Shown here piece by piece: positions 30,864 to 41,948 of a stretch of DNA of 64,000 bases. The notes under the pieces were generated by a model, which was not told the DNA's origin, made no database searches, and saw only the letters and a list, made by a program, of their open reading frames with translations. The position numbers and the translations under genes are program-made. Position 1 is the first letter of the stretch, and the number at the start of each line of letters is the position of its first letter. The stretch spans positions 124,001-188,000 of the forward strand of contig NZ_JASXSH010000003.1 in the NCBI RefSeq assembly GCF_030315745.1, written 5' to 3'. The stretch comes from Gordonia heveisoli (GTDB lineage Bacteria > Actinomycetota > Actinomycetes > Mycobacteriales > Mycobacteriaceae).

Positions 30864-32363
30864 ATGCAGCGAATCATCGGGACCGAAGTCGAGTACGGCA
30901 TCTCCGCACCGGGCGACCCGACCGCGAATCCGATCATGACCTCCACCCAGGCCGTGCTGGCGTATGCGGCGGCTGCTGGTGTTCCCCGCGCCAAGCGCAC
31001 ACGCTGGGACTATGAGGTCGAATCACCGCTGCGTGACGCCCGCGGGTTCGATCTCGGCCGCGGATCGGGGCCGGCCCCGATCATCGATGCCGACGAGATC
31101 GGCGCCGCCAACATGATCCTGACCAACGGTGCGCGCCTCTACGTCGACCATGCGCACCCGGAGTATTCCGCGCCGGAGGTGACCGATCCGCTGGATGCGG
31201 TCATCTGGGACAAGGCAGGCGAACGGGTCATGGAGGCCGCGGCCCGGCACGTCGCCAGCGTGCCCGGCGCACCCCGCCTGCAGCTCTACAAGAACAACAT
31301 CGACGGTAAGGGCGCCTCCTACGGCACCCACGAGAACTACCTGATGAACCGGGACACGCCGTTCACCGCGGTGATCAGCGGACTCACCACCTTCTTCGCC
31401 TCCCGCCAGGTTATCTGCGGGTCCGGACGTGTCGGTATCGGCCAGTCCGGCGACGAGGCGGGCTATCAGCTGTCGCAGCGCGCCGACTACATCGAGGTCG
31501 AGGTCGGCTTGGAGACCACGCTCAAGCGCGGAATCATCAACACCCGCGACGAACCGCACGCCGATCCGGAGCGGTATCGCCGCCTGCACGTCATCATCGG
31601 CGACGCCAACCTCGCCGAGACCGCCACCTATCTGAAGGTCGGCACGACCGCCCTGGTCCTGGACCTGATCGAGGCGGGTGAGGACTTCTCCGACATCGAA
31701 CTGGCCCGGCCGGTGCAGGCCGTACACGCCATCTCCCACGACCCGACACTCACCGCGACGGTCGCACTCACCGACGGCCGCGAGCTGACCGGTCTGGCCT
31801 TGCAGCGCGAATACCTCGACCGGTGCAGGCGGTTCCACGATCGAGAACATTCCGACGACCTGCGCGCCGCGCATGTCCTGGACACCTGGGCCGACGTCCT
31901 CGACCGCCTGGAACGCGATCCGATGGAATGCGCCGACATCCTCGACTGGCCGGCCAAGCTGCGCATTCTGGAGGGTTTCCGCCAACGCGAGGGTCTGGGG
32001 TGGTCGGCGCCGCGTCTGCAGCTGATCGACCTGCAGTACTCCGACGTCCGCCTGGACAAGGGTCTGTACAACCGGCTCGTCGCCCGCGGGTCGATGAAAC
32101 GCCTGGTCGATGAGAATCAGGTGCTCGCCGCGATCTCGGAGCCCCCGTTGAACACACGTGCGTACTTCCGCGGGGAATGTCTGCGCCGATTCGGGGCCGA
32201 CGTCGCCGCCGCGAGCTGGGATTCGGTGATCTTCGATCTCGGTGGGGACTCCCTGGTACGCATCCCCACCCTGGAGCCGCTGCGCGGCACTCAGGCCCAC
32301 GTCGGCAGACTGCTCGACTCGGTCGATTCGGCAGCCGAACTCGTCGCACAGCTCACCAACTAG
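30864..32363 (+). CDS. dop: Deamidase/depupylase of Pup
   Basis: Dop converts the C-terminal Gln of Pup to Glu and also removes Pup from substrates. The 499-residue enzyme has a glutamine-synthetase-like fold: GTEVEYGIS at the N-terminus supplies magnesium/ATP ligands, [16 protein letters not shown] contains D95, the catalytic Asp numbered 95 in characterised Dop, and [14 protein letters not shown] and [19 protein letters not shown] are shared blocks. A Dop-specific insertion lies at about 38-80 ([13 protein letters not shown] and following), absent from PafA. ATG 30864 is a likely leaderless start. pup follows after 192 bases. Confidence 0.97.
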   Translation: MQRIIGTEVEYGISAPGDPTANPIMTSTQAVLAYAAAAGVPRAKRTRWDYEVESPLRDARGFDLGRGSGPAPIIDADEIGAANMILTNGARLYVDHAHPEYSAPEVTDPLDAVIWDKAGERVMEAAARHVASVPGAPRLQLYKNNIDGKGASYGTHENYLMNRDTPFTAVISGLTTFFASRQVICGSGRVGIGQSGDEAGYQLSQRADYIEVEVGLETTLKRGIINTRDEPHADPERYRRLHVIIGDANLAETATYLKVGTTALVLDLIEAGEDFSDIELARPVQAVHAISHDPTLTATVALTDGRELTGLALQREYLDRCRRFHDREHSDDLRAAHVLDTWADVLDRLERDPMECADILDWPAKLRILEGFRQREGLGWSAPRLQLIDLQYSDVRLDKGLYNRLVARGSMKRLVDENQVLAAISEPPLNTRAYFRGECLRRFGADVAAASWDSVIFDLGGDSLVRIPTLEPLRGTQAHVGRLLDSVDSAAELVAQLTN

Positions 32364-32555
32364 CGTGGCGGTCGGCGGACGCCGTTTCGTCCGCTTCGTT
32401 TCGTTCCCCACCGGCGGGCGCCTCCACCGGTAGTGTGGGATTACACGATTCCCTGGGGATTCGTCCGAAGCGTCACCGGCCCGAGTTGTCGTCGGCGACA
32501 GGCGAAGAACCCGCGGGTGGCCCGCGAGGGGCCGATCGGTCAAAGGAGGCAGCAG
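32364..32555 (+). promoter_or_regulatory. Long leader upstream of pup with candidate internal promoter
   Basis: TAGTGT (32431-32436) resembles a -10 and would give a pup-prcBA transcript with a leader of about 113 nt. The leader is GC-rich with short self-complementary stretches and ends in a near-ideal AAAGGAGG ribosome site. This contrasts with the leaderless starts around it and would let Pup be made at a higher level than Dop. Confidence 0.4.
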
Positions 32556-32750
32556 ATGGCGCAGGAACAGACCAAGCGCGGCGGCGGCAGCGGCGACGAC
32601 GAGGGCCTCGGCCCCGACGGTTCGGCCGGACAGGAACGCCGCGAGAAGCTTGCCGACGACACCGACGACCTGCTCGACGAGATCGATGACGTGCTCGAGG
32701 AGAATGCCGAGGACTTCGTCCGCGCCTACGTGCAGAAGGGTGGCCAGTGA
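32556..32750 (+). CDS. pup: Prokaryotic ubiquitin-like protein Pup
   Basis: Pup is the 64-residue, largely disordered tag that is coupled to lysines of proteins destined for the proteasome. The sequence starts [11 protein letters not shown], has the Mpa-binding helix ([20 protein letters not shown]) and ends [10 protein letters not shown]. The terminal Gln shows that it must be deamidated by Dop before PafA can use it. ATG 32556 is preceded by CAAAGGAGG. Its TGA overlaps the GTG of prcB by four bases. Confidence 0.98.
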   Translation: MAQEQTKRGGGSGDDEGLGPDGSAGQERREKLADDTDDLLDEIDDVLEENAEDFVRAYVQKGGQ

Positions 32751-33613
32751 GCGACGGTTTCGCCTCGTCCTCGAACTCGTCCCGACGATCCGGATTGTCA
32801 CTCGGAGCTGACATCTCGTCGTTCACCGATTACCTACGGCAGCATGCGCCGGAGCAGTTGCCGCAGGCGCGTGCCGAAGCGCTCGGCGGCTTCGCCGGCA
32901 CGACGCCGGACATCCCGCACGGCACCACCATCGTCGCGGTGTCCTATCCGGGCGGCGTGGTGTTGGCCGGTGACCGGCGGGCGACCATGGGCAATCTGAT
33001 CGCGACCCGCGACGTCAAGAAGGTCTACGTCACCGACGACTACTCCGCGGCGGGTATCGCCGGAACCGCGGGTATCGCGATCGAGATGGTGCGCCTGTTC
33101 GCGGTCGAACTCGAGCATTACGAGAAGATCGAGGGTGTCCCGCTGACCCTGGACGGCAAGGTGTCGCGCCTGGCGTCGATGGTCCGCGGCAACCTGGGTG
33201 CCGCGATGCAGGGTCTGGCGGCCGTCCCGCTGCTCGTCGGCTACGACATCGACCACGACGACCCCACCGAACGCGGTCGGATCTTCTCCTTCGACATCGC
33301 CGGGGACCGGCATGAGGAGTTCGGCGGCTACCAGGCGATCGGATCCGGGTCGGTGTTCGCGAAATCCTCGCTGAAGAAGCTCTACCGCGATGACCTCGAT
33401 GCCGAGCAGGCACTCGCGATCGCGGTGGAGGCGCTCTACGACGCGGCCGACGACGATTCGGCGACCGGCGGTCCCGACATCGTGCGCAAGATCTTCCCGC
33501 TCGCGGTGACCGTCGACGCCACAGGTGCCCAGGAGGTGGAACGCGACGCCATCGAACGTGCGGCAGTTGCCGTCATCGAACGTCGCGGAGCCGAGCACGG
33601 GGGAGATGAATAG
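32747..33613 (+). CDS. prcB: 20S proteasome beta subunit
   Basis: PrcB is the catalytic subunit of the 20S core. The 288-residue precursor has a 59-residue propeptide that is removed between G59 and T60 ([12 protein letters not shown]), freeing the N-terminal Thr nucleophile. GDRRATMGN and [11 protein letters not shown] follow as in other actinobacterial beta subunits. GTG 32747 overlaps the pup stop (GTGA) and the stop is immediately followed by the prcA ATG, so Pup, PrcB and PrcA are translationally coupled. Confidence 0.97.
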   Translation: MSDGFASSSNSSRRSGLSLGADISSFTDYLRQHAPEQLPQARAEALGGFAGTTPDIPHGTTIVAVSYPGGVVLAGDRRATMGNLIATRDVKKVYVTDDYSAAGIAGTAGIAIEMVRLFAVELEHYEKIEGVPLTLDGKVSRLASMVRGNLGAAMQGLAAVPLLVGYDIDHDDPTERGRIFSFDIAGDRHEEFGGYQAIGSGSVFAKSSLKKLYRDDLDAEQALAIAVEALYDAADDDSATGGPDIVRKIFPLAVTVDATGAQEVERDAIERAAVAVIERRGAEHGGDE

Positions 33614-34423
33614 ATGACGTTCCCGTATTACGCCAGCGCCGAACAGATCATGCGCGATCGTTCGGAACTGGCCCGCAAGGGCATCGCGCGCGGACGCAGC
33701 GTGGTCATCCTGACTTACGCCGATGGTGTGCTGTTCGTGGCCGAGAACCCGTCGAACACGCTGCGTAAGACCAGTGAGATCTATGACCGCATCGGTTTCG
33801 CCGCGGTCGGCAAATACAACGAGTTCGAGAGTCTGCGCAAGGCCGGGATCCAGCTGGCCGACATGCGTGGGTACAGCTACGACCGCGCGGATGTGTCCGG
33901 GCTGTCGCTGGCCAACACCTACGCCAATGCGCTCGGCAGCGTGTTCACCGAACAGGCAAAGCCCTTCGAGGTCGAACTGTGCGTGGCCGAGGTCGCCCGG
34001 CCGGGAAAGCCGCGGCCGTCACAGCTGTACCGGATCAGCTATGACGGGTCGATCACCGACGAGACCCGTTTTCTGGTTATGGGTGGCACCACCGAGCCGA
34101 TCGTCGCGGCCCTGCGTGAGAGCTATGAGCCGGATCTGGATCTGGCCCGGGCGGTCGGCATCGCGGTCGACGCGCTGACGACACCGGCCGAGGGCGCCAA
34201 CGGGGCCACCGCCGAACGTCGGGCGCTGGCCGCGAGTGATCTCGAGGTGGCGACCCTCGACCGCACCCGGCCGCGGCGGGCGTTCAAACGGCTCGCCACC
34301 GCGGCCGTGGAGGCGCTGCTACCCGCTCCGCCCGCCGAAGATGCCCCCGAAGATGCCGCCGCAGACGCGGATTCGGACGAGAACGCCTCGGCGGGTGGCG
34401 GTCCCGACGCGAGCGACTCGTAA
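33614..34423 (+). CDS. prcA: 20S proteasome alpha subunit
   Basis: PrcA forms the outer gating rings of the core and docks Mpa. The 269-residue product starts [20 protein letters not shown], whose N-terminal residues form the gate, and continues with [20 protein letters not shown] and [20 protein letters not shown]. It ends in an Ala/Asp/Pro-rich tail of about 35 residues, probably disordered. ATG 33614 follows the prcB TAG with no spacer. pafA follows after 48 bases, so the PE/PPE and other genes separating prcA and pafA in M. tuberculosis are absent here. Confidence 0.97.
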   Translation: MTFPYYASAEQIMRDRSELARKGIARGRSVVILTYADGVLFVAENPSNTLRKTSEIYDRIGFAAVGKYNEFESLRKAGIQLADMRGYSYDRADVSGLSLANTYANALGSVFTEQAKPFEVELCVAEVARPGKPRPSQLYRISYDGSITDETRFLVMGGTTEPIVAALRESYEPDLDLARAVGIAVDALTTPAEGANGATAERRALAASDLEVATLDRTRPRRAFKRLATAAVEALLPAPPAEDAPEDAAADADSDENASAGGGPDASDS

Positions 34424-34471
34424 TGTCTCGGCACCGTCCCCACGGACACACTCGCGGGTAGGGTTGGACGG

Positions 34472-35830
34472 ATGCAGCGTCGAATCATGGGCATCGAGAC
34501 CGAGTTCGGTGTCACGTGCACCTTCCACGGTCATCGTCGGCTGAGTCCGGACGAGGTCGCACGCTACCTGTTCCGGCGGGTGGTCTCGTGGGGCCGGTCG
34601 TCGAACGTGTTCCTGCAGAACGGCGCTCGCCTCTATCTCGACGTGGGTTCGCATCCGGAGTACGCCACCGCCGAATGCGACAGTCTCATCCAGCTGATCA
34701 ACCACGATCGGGCCGGTGAACTCGTTCTGGAGGATCTGCTCGTCGACGCCGAACAGCGGCTCGCCGACGAGGGGATCGGCGGCGACATCTATCTGTTCAA
34801 GAACAACACCGACTCGGCGGGCAACTCCTACGGCTGCCATGAGAACTATCTGGTGGTGCGTGCGGGTGAGTTCTCCCGGATCTCCGATGTTCTGCTGCCC
34901 TTCCTGGTCACCCGCCAGCTGATCTGCGGCGCGGGCAAGGTCCTCGCCACCCCGAAGGCGGCGACGTTCTGTCTGTCCCAGCGCGCCGAACACATCTGGG
35001 AGGGGGTGTCCTCGGCGACCACACGGTCTCGGCCGATCATCAACACCCGCGACGAACCGCACGCCGACGCCGAGAAGTACCGGCGCCTGCACGTCATCGT
35101 CGGCGACTCGAACATGTCCGAGATGACCACACTGCTCAAGGTCGGCTCGGCGACGCTCGTCCTGGAGATGATCGAGTCCGGGGTGGCCTTCCGGGATTTC
35201 GCTCTGGACAACCCGATTCGGGCGATCCGTGAGGTGAGCCACGACCCGACCGGCAGCCGTCCGGTCCGGTTGGCCGGGGGACGCCAGGCCAGCGCCCTCG
35301 ACATTCAGCGCGAATATCACGCCCGGGCCGTCGAACATCTGGTCAACCGCCGACCAGACCCGGAGATGGATATGGTCGTCGACCTGTGGGGCCGGATGCT
35401 CGACGCCGTCGAACGCGACGACTTCAGCAAGGTCGACACCGAGATCGACTGGGTGATCAAGCGCAAGCTGTTCCAGCGCTATCAGGACCGGTACTCGATG
35501 GAGCTGTCGGACCCGAAGATCGCCCAGCTCGACCTCGCCTACCACGACATCAAGCGTGGCCGCGGCGTCTTCGATCTGCTGACCCGCAAAGGTCTGGTCA
35601 CCCGAGCGACCACCGACGAGGCGATCGCCACCGCGGTGGACGAGCCGCCCCAGACGACGCGCGCCAAACTGCGCGGTGACTTCATCTCGGCGGCGCAGAA
35701 GGCCGGACGGGACTTCACCGTCGACTGGGTGCATCTCAAACTCAACGATCAGGCCCAGCGGACCGTGCTGTGCAAGGACCCGTTCCGCAGCGTCGATGAG
35801 CGCGTCGATCGCCTGATCGCATCCATGTGA
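34472..35830 (+). CDS. pafA: Pup-protein ligase
   Basis: PafA activates the C-terminal Glu of Pup with ATP and forms an isopeptide bond to target lysines. The 452-residue protein is a Dop paralogue: [10 protein letters not shown] (metal-binding Glu pair), [17 protein letters not shown] with D57, the catalytic Asp numbered 57 in characterised PafA, and [19 protein letters not shown]. It lacks the Dop insertion. TAGGGT (34459-34464) ends 7 bases before ATG 34472, so it may have its own leaderless promoter besides read-through from prcA. Confidence 0.97.
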   Translation: MQRRIMGIETEFGVTCTFHGHRRLSPDEVARYLFRRVVSWGRSSNVFLQNGARLYLDVGSHPEYATAECDSLIQLINHDRAGELVLEDLLVDAEQRLADEGIGGDIYLFKNNTDSAGNSYGCHENYLVVRAGEFSRISDVLLPFLVTRQLICGAGKVLATPKAATFCLSQRAEHIWEGVSSATTRSRPIINTRDEPHADAEKYRRLHVIVGDSNMSEMTTLLKVGSATLVLEMIESGVAFRDFALDNPIRAIREVSHDPTGSRPVRLAGGRQASALDIQREYHARAVEHLVNRRPDPEMDMVVDLWGRMLDAVERDDFSKVDTEIDWVIKRKLFQRYQDRYSMELSDPKIAQLDLAYHDIKRGRGVFDLLTRKGLVTRATTDEAIATAVDEPPQTTRAKLRGDFISAAQKAGRDFTVDWVHLKLNDQAQRTVLCKDPFRSVDERVDRLIASM

Positions 35831-35846
35831 CAACTAGGCTGGCCGG

Positions 35847-36839
35847 GTGGCTACCGCGAAAGTCGAGCGACTCCTCAACCTGGTGATCTGCCTGCTGTCC
35901 ACCCGCCAGTTCGTGACCGCCGACTACATCCGGCGCAATGTCGCCGGATACGCCGACGACGGGCAGTCGGACGAGGCGTTCAACCGGATGTTCGAGCGCG
36001 ACAAAACCGAGCTGCGCGAGCTGGGCATCCCGCTGGTGACCGGGCGATCATCGATGGCGGCCGGTGCCGACGGTTACCGGATCAACCGCGACACCTACGA
36101 GTTGCCCGACATCAGCCTCGACCGCGAGGAGGCCGCCGCGATCGCGATGGCGGCAGCGCTGTGGGACACGCCGGAGGTGTCGACGATCTCCAAGACCGCC
36201 GTACTGAAGCTGCGCGCGGCAGGGGTGGACGTGCGCGCCGACGACGAACTCGAGATCACCGCGGCGTCGGCGGCGCGATCGATGGGTTCCGAAGTGGTCA
36301 TCGGTGGCCTGCTCAACGCGATCGACGCCGGGCAGGCGGTCGAATTCACGCATCGCCCGGGATCGGCGGTGGCCTCGTCGACGCGCACCCTCGAACCCTG
36401 GGGCGTGGTCACCCACCGCGGACGCTGGTATGTCGTCGGACATGATCGCGACCGGGCAGCCACGCGGACCTTCCGGCTGTCCCGCATCTCCGATATCCGG
36501 CCGATCGGGGAGCCCGGTTCGGTCGTCGTGCCGGCCGGCACGGACCTGCAGTCGGTCGTCTCCGCCGCCGTCGACACCGCGGCGGGTGCCGACGGGCGGA
36601 TCGCCCGGGTCTGGGTCGCGGCGGGGCGGGCCGCCGGTCTGCGCAGGCTGGCCACCGACAGCGAACCCGGTGACGCCGACGGCGATCCCGGCGACGTACT
36701 CACCATCGAGATCCGGTCGCTGTCGACGCTGGCCCGGATGGTGCTCGGTGCCGGGCGCGATGCGGTCGTCCTGGATCCGCCGGAACTGAGGTCAACGGTG
36801 ATCGACGCGCTCGACACTCTCGTCGGGGTGGATATCTGA
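35847..36839 (+). CDS. pafB: WYL-domain regulator PafB
   Basis: PafB and PafC form the activator of the LexA-independent DNA-damage response in mycobacteria. This 330-residue protein has an N-terminal winged helix (about 1-85, KVERLLNLVICLLSTRQFVT), a central WYL domain (VEFTHRPGSAVASSTRTLEP, then GRWYVVGHDRDRAATRTFRL) and a C-terminal WCX extension. GTG 35847 lies 6 bases after TAGGCT (35835-35840). The stop overlaps the pafC ATG by one base, so the two subunits are co-translated. Confidence 0.95.
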   Translation: MATAKVERLLNLVICLLSTRQFVTADYIRRNVAGYADDGQSDEAFNRMFERDKTELRELGIPLVTGRSSMAAGADGYRINRDTYELPDISLDREEAAAIAMAAALWDTPEVSTISKTAVLKLRAAGVDVRADDELEITAASAARSMGSEVVIGGLLNAIDAGQAVEFTHRPGSAVASSTRTLEPWGVVTHRGRWYVVGHDRDRAATRTFRLSRISDIRPIGEPGSVVVPAGTDLQSVVSAAVDTAAGADGRIARVWVAAGRAAGLRRLATDSEPGDADGDPGDVLTIEIRSLSTLARMVLGAGRDAVVLDPPELRSTVIDALDTLVGVDI

Positions 36840-37801
36840 TGGCCGGCGCGCAGCCCACCAGACTCAGCCGCCTCCTCGCGATGGTGCCGTATTTCCAGGC
36901 ACATCGGGGGATCTCGATATCCCAGGCCGCGCAAGACCTGGGGGTCACCCCCAAACAGCTCACCAAGGACCTCGAGCAGCTGTTCGTCTGCGGATTGCCC
37001 GGTTATTACCCGGACGACCTGATCGAGTTGGAGTTCAGCGAGGGGCATGTCGACGTCGGGTTCACCGCGGGGATGGACCGGCCGCTGCGTCTGACGACCA
37101 CCGAGGCCAGCACACTACTGGTCGCTTTGCGCGCACTGGTGGACACCGCCGGTCTGATCGATCGCGATCCGGCGCAACGAGCGATTGCGAAGATCGAGGC
37201 CGCCGTCGGGTCGGCGCTACCCGCGCTGGCCTCCGCCGACGGTCCGTCGGCGGCCGCCGAGGTGCCCACCTATACGACGATCCGCGACGCGGTGCGGCGT
37301 CGGCGGGCGATCCGGCTGCGGTACTACTCGGCCGGGCGGGACAGCGTGGCCGAACGTGTGGTCGATCCGATCCGGCTGCAGGTGATGGACCAGCACACCT
37401 ACCTCGAGGCGTGGTGCCGGTTGTCCGACGGGGTCCGGCTGTTCCGATTCGACCGCGTGGACGAGGCCGTCGAACTCGACGAGCCCAGCGCGCCGCCCGC
37501 CGACGCCGTCGACCGGGTGGCGCCGACACTGCCTGCCGACAATCCGGATCTGCCGACCGTGGAGATCGAGGTCGACGCCGATCACCTGTGGGTGCTCGAT
37601 TACTACCCGGCCGATCCGATCGCCGACCCGACACTTCGAGCGACCGGCGACCCGGTGCGTGCACGGCTTGCGTACGGGTCCCCGGAGTGGCTGCACCGCT
37701 TCCTCCTCGGGTTCGGTGGCGGTGTGCGGGTCGTCGGGCAGCCGACGACGACCGCTACGGTTCGTGATGCGGCGATGGCCGCCCGGACCCGATATCGGTG
37801 A
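36839..37801 (+). CDS. pafC: WYL-domain regulator PafC
   Basis: The partner of PafB. The 320-residue protein has a winged helix (ISISQAAQDLGVTPKQLTKD), a WYL domain (VRRRRAIRLRYYSAGRDSVA, then DQHTYLEAWCRLSDGVRLFR) and a C-terminal WCX domain ending in EWLHRFLLGFGGGVRVVGQP. In mycobacteria PafBC activates recA and other repair genes through the sigma-70 holoenzyme; the effector is reported to be single-stranded DNA. ATG 36839 shares its A with the pafB stop (TGATG). Confidence 0.95.
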   Translation: MAGAQPTRLSRLLAMVPYFQAHRGISISQAAQDLGVTPKQLTKDLEQLFVCGLPGYYPDDLIELEFSEGHVDVGFTAGMDRPLRLTTTEASTLLVALRALVDTAGLIDRDPAQRAIAKIEAAVGSALPALASADGPSAAAEVPTYTTIRDAVRRRRAIRLRYYSAGRDSVAERVVDPIRLQVMDQHTYLEAWCRLSDGVRLFRFDRVDEAVELDEPSAPPADAVDRVAPTLPADNPDLPTVEIEVDADHLWVLDYYPADPIADPTLRATGDPVRARLAYGSPEWLHRFLLGFGGGVRVVGQPTTTATVRDAAMAARTRYR

Positions 37802-37858
37802 CAGCTGATCCGGGTCCGATGGCCCGCATCCGGTCCCCGCGCGCGACCGCGAGCGGGG

Positions 37859-37864
37859 TACGAT
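37859..37864 (+). promoter_or_regulatory. Candidate -10 of tatA
   Basis: TACGAT sits 28 bases before the tatA ATG, giving a short leader that carries a GGGAGG ribosome site. No -35 consensus is visible. Confidence 0.35.
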
Positions 37865-37892
37865 CGACTACAAGACCTATCGGGAGGTAGAC

Positions 37893-38147
37893 ATGGGCGC
37901 GTTGTCCTGGTGGCACTGGCTGATCGTGGCGCTGGTCGTGGTGGTGATCTTCGGTTCCAAGCGGTTGCCGGACGCCGCTCGCGGGCTGGGTCAGTCACTG
38001 CGCATCCTCAAGAGCGAGGTCAAGGAGATGCAGAAGGACGACTCCCCCCAGCCGGAGTCTCCTCAACCGACCTCCCGCGAACTTCCGCCGTCGGCGCCGA
38101 ACGGCACGACCGGCACCACCGAAGAGAACGTCAAGAAATCTGCCTAG
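37893..38147 (+). CDS. tatA: Sec-independent protein translocase subunit TatA
   Basis: TatA oligomerises to form the conducting element of the twin-arginine export pathway for folded proteins. The 84-residue protein has a short N-terminal helix ([16 protein letters not shown]) followed by the [19 protein letters not shown] amphipathic helix and a Pro/Ser-rich charged tail. GGGAGG precedes ATG 37893. tatC follows after 52 bases. Confidence 0.97.
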   Translation: MGALSWWHWLIVALVVVVIFGSKRLPDAARGLGQSLRILKSEVKEMQKDDSPQPESPQPTSRELPPSAPNGTTGTTEENVKKSA

Positions 38148-38199
38148 CAGTTTCGACGTTCCGATCCCTCACCGACAACCGTCAGCGCAGGGCAGCTGA

Positions 38200-39165
38200 G
38201 TGCGCATCCCGTTTGATCCCCGATACCGCAAACGCAAGCTGAACCCCGACGGCACTATGCCGCTCGTGGAGCATCTGCAGGAATTGCGGACGCGCATCCT
38301 CATCTCCACGGCCGCGATCGTGGTCACCACGATCATCGGATTCGTCTGGTATTCCCACGGGTTCCTCGGCATCCCGTCGCTCGGCGATCTGTTGCGCGAA
38401 CCGTATTGCGATCTACCAGCTTCGTCGCGGGCGACGCTCACCGCCGACGATTCGTGTCGCCTGCTGGCCACCGGGCCGTTCGACCAGTTCATGCTGCGCC
38501 TGAAGGTGGCGCTGACCGCCGGTGTGGTGTTGGCCTGTCCGGTCTGGCTGTATCAGCTCTGGCAGTTCATCACTCCAGGTCTACACAAGAACGAGCGACG
38601 CTATGCGAGCAGTTTCGTCACCAGCGCCGCCGTGCTCTTCGTCGGCGGCGCGGTCCTCGCATATCTGATTGTCTCCAAGGCCTTCCACTTCCTGCTGACC
38701 GTCGGCAACGACGTCCAGGTGACCGCGCTGGCCGGTGACCAGTACTTCAACTTCATGCTGCACCTCCTGATCATCTTCGGGGTCAGCTTCGAGTTGCCGC
38801 TGATCATCGTGGCGCTCAACCTCATCGGTGTCCTCAGTTATGCGAAGCTCAAGGCGTGGCGGCGTGGCCTGATCGTGGCGGTGTTCGTCTTCGCCGCCAT
38901 CGCCACGCCGGGTCAGGATCCGTTCACGATGATCGCCCTTGCCGGAGCACTCACGGTGCTCATGGAGGTAGCGATGCAGTTCGCCCGGTTCACCGACAAG
39001 CGCCGGGCACGCAGGCAGAGCGAGTGGGCTTCGGTCCCCGACGATCAGGCGAGTCCGCTGCCCCCGGTCTCCCCACGACCGACCGCGTCACCCATCGACG
39101 GCGTCGGCGCGAGCACTGCGCGGTCATCGACCCGTGCACCCGAGACCTTCGACGACGTCCTGTGA
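38200..39165 (+). CDS. tatC: Sec-independent protein translocase subunit TatC
   Basis: TatC recognises twin-arginine signal peptides. The 321-residue protein has the conserved cytoplasmic N-terminus [20 protein letters not shown] and six predicted membrane helices, with [20 protein letters not shown] between helices 2 and 3 and [20 protein letters not shown] later. The last 60 residues are a polar Pro/Ser-rich extension. GTG 38200 is used because the conserved N-terminus begins there. Its stop overlaps the helY GTG (GTGA). tatB is not in the window. Confidence 0.96.
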   Translation: MRIPFDPRYRKRKLNPDGTMPLVEHLQELRTRILISTAAIVVTTIIGFVWYSHGFLGIPSLGDLLREPYCDLPASSRATLTADDSCRLLATGPFDQFMLRLKVALTAGVVLACPVWLYQLWQFITPGLHKNERRYASSFVTSAAVLFVGGAVLAYLIVSKAFHFLLTVGNDVQVTALAGDQYFNFMLHLLIIFGVSFELPLIIVALNLIGVLSYAKLKAWRRGLIVAVFVFAAIATPGQDPFTMIALAGALTVLMEVAMQFARFTDKRRARRQSEWASVPDDQASPLPPVSPRPTASPIDGVGASTARSSTRAPETFDDVL

Positions 39166-41948
39166 GCGAACTCGATCGATTCGCCGAGCGGCTGGATTTT
39201 CGGCTCGACGACTTCCAGTCCCGCGCCTGTCTCGCGTTGCAGGCGGGCCACGGCGTGCTGGTCTGCGCACCGACTGGCGCAGGGAAGACGATCGTCGGCG
39301 AGTTCGCCGTCCACCTCGCGCTCGCCTCGGGCGGCAAGTGTTTCTATACGACGCCGATCAAGGCGCTCAGCAATCAGAAGTACGCCGATCTCGTCGCGGT
39401 GCACGGCCGCGAATCGGTCGGGCTACTCACCGGCGACAGCTCCATCAACGCCGACGCACCGATCGTGGTGATGACCACGGAGGTCGTGCGCAACATGATC
39501 TACGCCGAGTCACCCACGCTCGCCGGGTTGTCCTATGTGGTGATGGACGAGGTGCATTTCCTGGCCGACCGGTTCCGCGGTGCGGTGTGGGAGGAGGTGA
39601 TCCTCCATCTCGAGCCGACGGTGCGGGTGGTGAGTCTGTCGGCGACGGTGAGCAACGCCGAGGAGTTCGGCGACTGGATTCAGACCGTTCGCGGGGATAC
39701 CGCGGTGATCGTCGACGAACACCGGCCGGTGCCGCTCAGTCAGCACATGCTCGTGGGCTCGCGAATGTTCGACCTGTTCGAGAGTGGTCCGACTCCCGAA
39801 CCCGGGCGCACGCGACCCCAGGTGAACGACGAGCTGAAGCGTTTCATCCGGCATCGGATCCTACTCACCGAGGACAGCGGCGGGGGACGTCGATCCGGTC
39901 GCGGCCGCGCCGCCCCGCGCCGCCGGGGTCCCGCGTTGTCCCGCCCGAATCTGGTTGCCCGGCTCGACAGCGAGGGACTGCTACCCGCGATCGGGTTCAT
40001 CTTCTCCCGCGCCGGATGCGACGGGGCGTTGGCCCAGTGCCTGCGTTCGGGCCTGAGCCTCCTGACTCCACCCGAGGTGGTGGCCGTCGACGAGATAGTC
40101 GATCGTCATTTCGCCGAACTCGCGCCGGGCGATGCCGAGGTGCTGGGTGTCGACGAATGGCGTGAGGGTCTGCGACGTGGGTTCGCCGCCCACCATGCCG
40201 GGCTGCTGCCCACTTTCCGCCACACCGTCGAGGAACTCTTCGTAGCCGGACTCGTCCGCATGGTCTTCGCCACCGAGACGCTCGCCCTGGGCATCAACAT
40301 GCCGGCCAGGTCGGTCGTTCTCGAACGCCTCGTGAAGTACAACGGTGAATCCCATGTCGAACTCACGCCTGGCGAGTACACGCAGCTGACCGGACGTGCC
40401 GGCCGACGCGGTATCGACGTCGAAGGTCATGCGGTGGTCGTATGGACCCCCGAGGTCAACCCCGATGTCGTGGCCGGGCTGGCCGGCGCTCGAACTTTCC
40501 CGCTGCGCAGTTCCTTCGCACCGGAATACAACATGGCCGTCAACCTCATCGGTCGTCTCGGGATGACCGGTTCCCGGGAGTTGCTGCATCGCTCGTTCGC
40601 ACAGTTCCAGGCGGACCGATCGGTCGTCGGCCAGGCCCGCAAGGTCGATGACGCGTACCGGGCGCTGCGCAAACTCGACGTCGAACTGGCCGGGGCGGCA
40701 CAGCGGCGCGGTCTGGAACCCGGCGAACCCATCCCGGTCGACCAGGCGCGGGAGGCGGATGACTTCGCCGGCTTCCTCGGCTACGTCTCCCTGCGGGAGG
40801 CGATCCGCCGGCGGGAACGCGACTTGAAATTCGCCCGCCGGATCAACACGCATGACGCGATCGTCGCGGACCTGGCCGCACTCAAACGCGGACATGTCAT
40901 CGGCATACCGAGCGGCAGGCATCGGGGCATCGCGGTGGTGCTCGAACCCGCCTCGCAGGCGCTCGATCCCAAACCGCTGGTACTCGCCGAGGATGCGTGG
41001 TGCGGCCGGATCGGGGTGCGCGACTTCGTGAATCCGCCAGAGATGCTCGGCAACATGCGGGTGCCGAAACATGCCGACCGCCGCACCGGCCGGGGTCGGC
41101 GTGACCTGGCGTCGGCGCTGAGGTCGACGGGCCTGGAGATATCGCGCGGACGCACCAAGAAGCGCGCCGATGCCGCCGATGATGCCGAGCTCAACGGCAT
41201 GCGTGCGCAGTTGCGCGCCCACCCGGCCCATCAGTTGCCCCCGGCCGACGAGCTGTTCCGGCTGTCTGAACGTCGTAACCGGCTGGTGCGCGACATCGTC
41301 AACGCCGAGCGGGTCATCGGTGACCGCACCTCGACCCTCGGCAACACCTTTGACCGGGTCGTCGGTGTGTTGGCCGAACTGAACTACCTCGAGCCGGATC
41401 CGGCTCGGTCCGGCGATATGCGGGTGACCGAGGCGGGAGCGCTGTTGGGCCGCATCTACAGCGAGAGCGACCTGGTCGTCACCGAATGTATGCGGGCGGG
41501 TGTCTGGGAAGGCCTCGCACCACACGAATTGGCCGCGGTGGTCGCCGCCCTCGTCTTCGAGAGCCGACGCGACAGCTATGCCGGGGCCGACACCCTGCCG
41601 GGCAGCGCAGCGCTGCGTACCGCGATGACGAAGACGATCTCGGTGGCGGCGGCCGTCGCCGCGCTCGAACGCCGGCACCAGGTGGATCCGACCCGGGATC
41701 CGGACACGGGGTTCAGCGTGGCCGTCTCCCTGTGGGCCGCGGGCCGATCGCTGACCGAGGCGCTGGCCGCGGCCGGTGAGCGAGGTCAGCTGCTGTCGCC
41801 GGGCGACTTCGTCCGCTGGAACCGTCAAGTGATCGACCTGCTCGAACAGATCCGGCAGGTGGTCGGTGCCGATACCGGGCTGGGTGCTACCGCCCGTGCA
41901 GCGGTGAACTCGATCCGGCGTGGCGTGGTGGCGGTCGAACTCGGCTGA
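39162..41948 (+). CDS. helY: DEAD/DEAH-box (Ski2/Mtr4-like) helicase HelY
   Basis: This 928-residue superfamily 2 helicase is homologous to Rv2092c. The N-terminus has a Q-type motif ([12 protein letters not shown]), Walker A APTGAGKT (K42), [12 protein letters not shown] (DEVH at 129-132) and SLSATVSN. The second RecA domain holds [12 protein letters not shown] and [12 protein letters not shown], the latter being motif VI. The long C-terminus, including a basic insertion with many Arg near 240-260, resembles the Ski2-like arch and DSHCT region, pointing to RNA rather than DNA unwinding. GTG 39162 overlaps the tatC stop. The tatA-tatC-helY order is conserved in mycobacteria. Confidence 0.95.
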   Translation: MSELDRFAERLDFRLDDFQSRACLALQAGHGVLVCAPTGAGKTIVGEFAVHLALASGGKCFYTTPIKALSNQKYADLVAVHGRESVGLLTGDSSINADAPIVVMTTEVVRNMIYAESPTLAGLSYVVMDEVHFLADRFRGAVWEEVILHLEPTVRVVSLSATVSNAEEFGDWIQTVRGDTAVIVDEHRPVPLSQHMLVGSRMFDLFESGPTPEPGRTRPQVNDELKRFIRHRILLTEDSGGGRRSGRGRAAPRRRGPALSRPNLVARLDSEGLLPAIGFIFSRAGCDGALAQCLRSGLSLLTPPEVVAVDEIVDRHFAELAPGDAEVLGVDEWREGLRRGFAAHHAGLLPTFRHTVEELFVAGLVRMVFATETLALGINMPARSVVLERLVKYNGESHVELTPGEYTQLTGRAGRRGIDVEGHAVVVWTPEVNPDVVAGLAGARTFPLRSSFAPEYNMAVNLIGRLGMTGSRELLHRSFAQFQADRSVVGQARKVDDAYRALRKLDVELAGAAQRRGLEPGEPIPVDQAREADDFAGFLGYVSLREAIRRRERDLKFARRINTHDAIVADLAALKRGHVIGIPSGRHRGIAVVLEPASQALDPKPLVLAEDAWCGRIGVRDFVNPPEMLGNMRVPKHADRRTGRGRRDLASALRSTGLEISRGRTKKRADAADDAELNGMRAQLRAHPAHQLPPADELFRLSERRNRLVRDIVNAERVIGDRTSTLGNTFDRVVGVLAELNYLEPDPARSGDMRVTEAGALLGRIYSESDLVVTECMRAGVWEGLAPHELAAVVAALVFESRRDSYAGADTLPGSAALRTAMTKTISVAAAVAALERRHQVDPTRDPDTGFSVAVSLWAAGRSLTEALAAAGERGQLLSPGDFVRWNRQVIDLLEQIRQVVGADTGLGATARAAVNSIRRGVVAVELG

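Noticed and set aside
31023..32801. 592-codon reverse-strand frame across dop and pup
   Set aside because: Shadow of the dop/pup coding strand. Dop and Pup are unmistakable on the forward strand.
39981..41828. 615-codon reverse-strand frame inside helY
   Set aside because: Antisense to conserved helicase motifs; Arg/Gly/His-rich with no family match.
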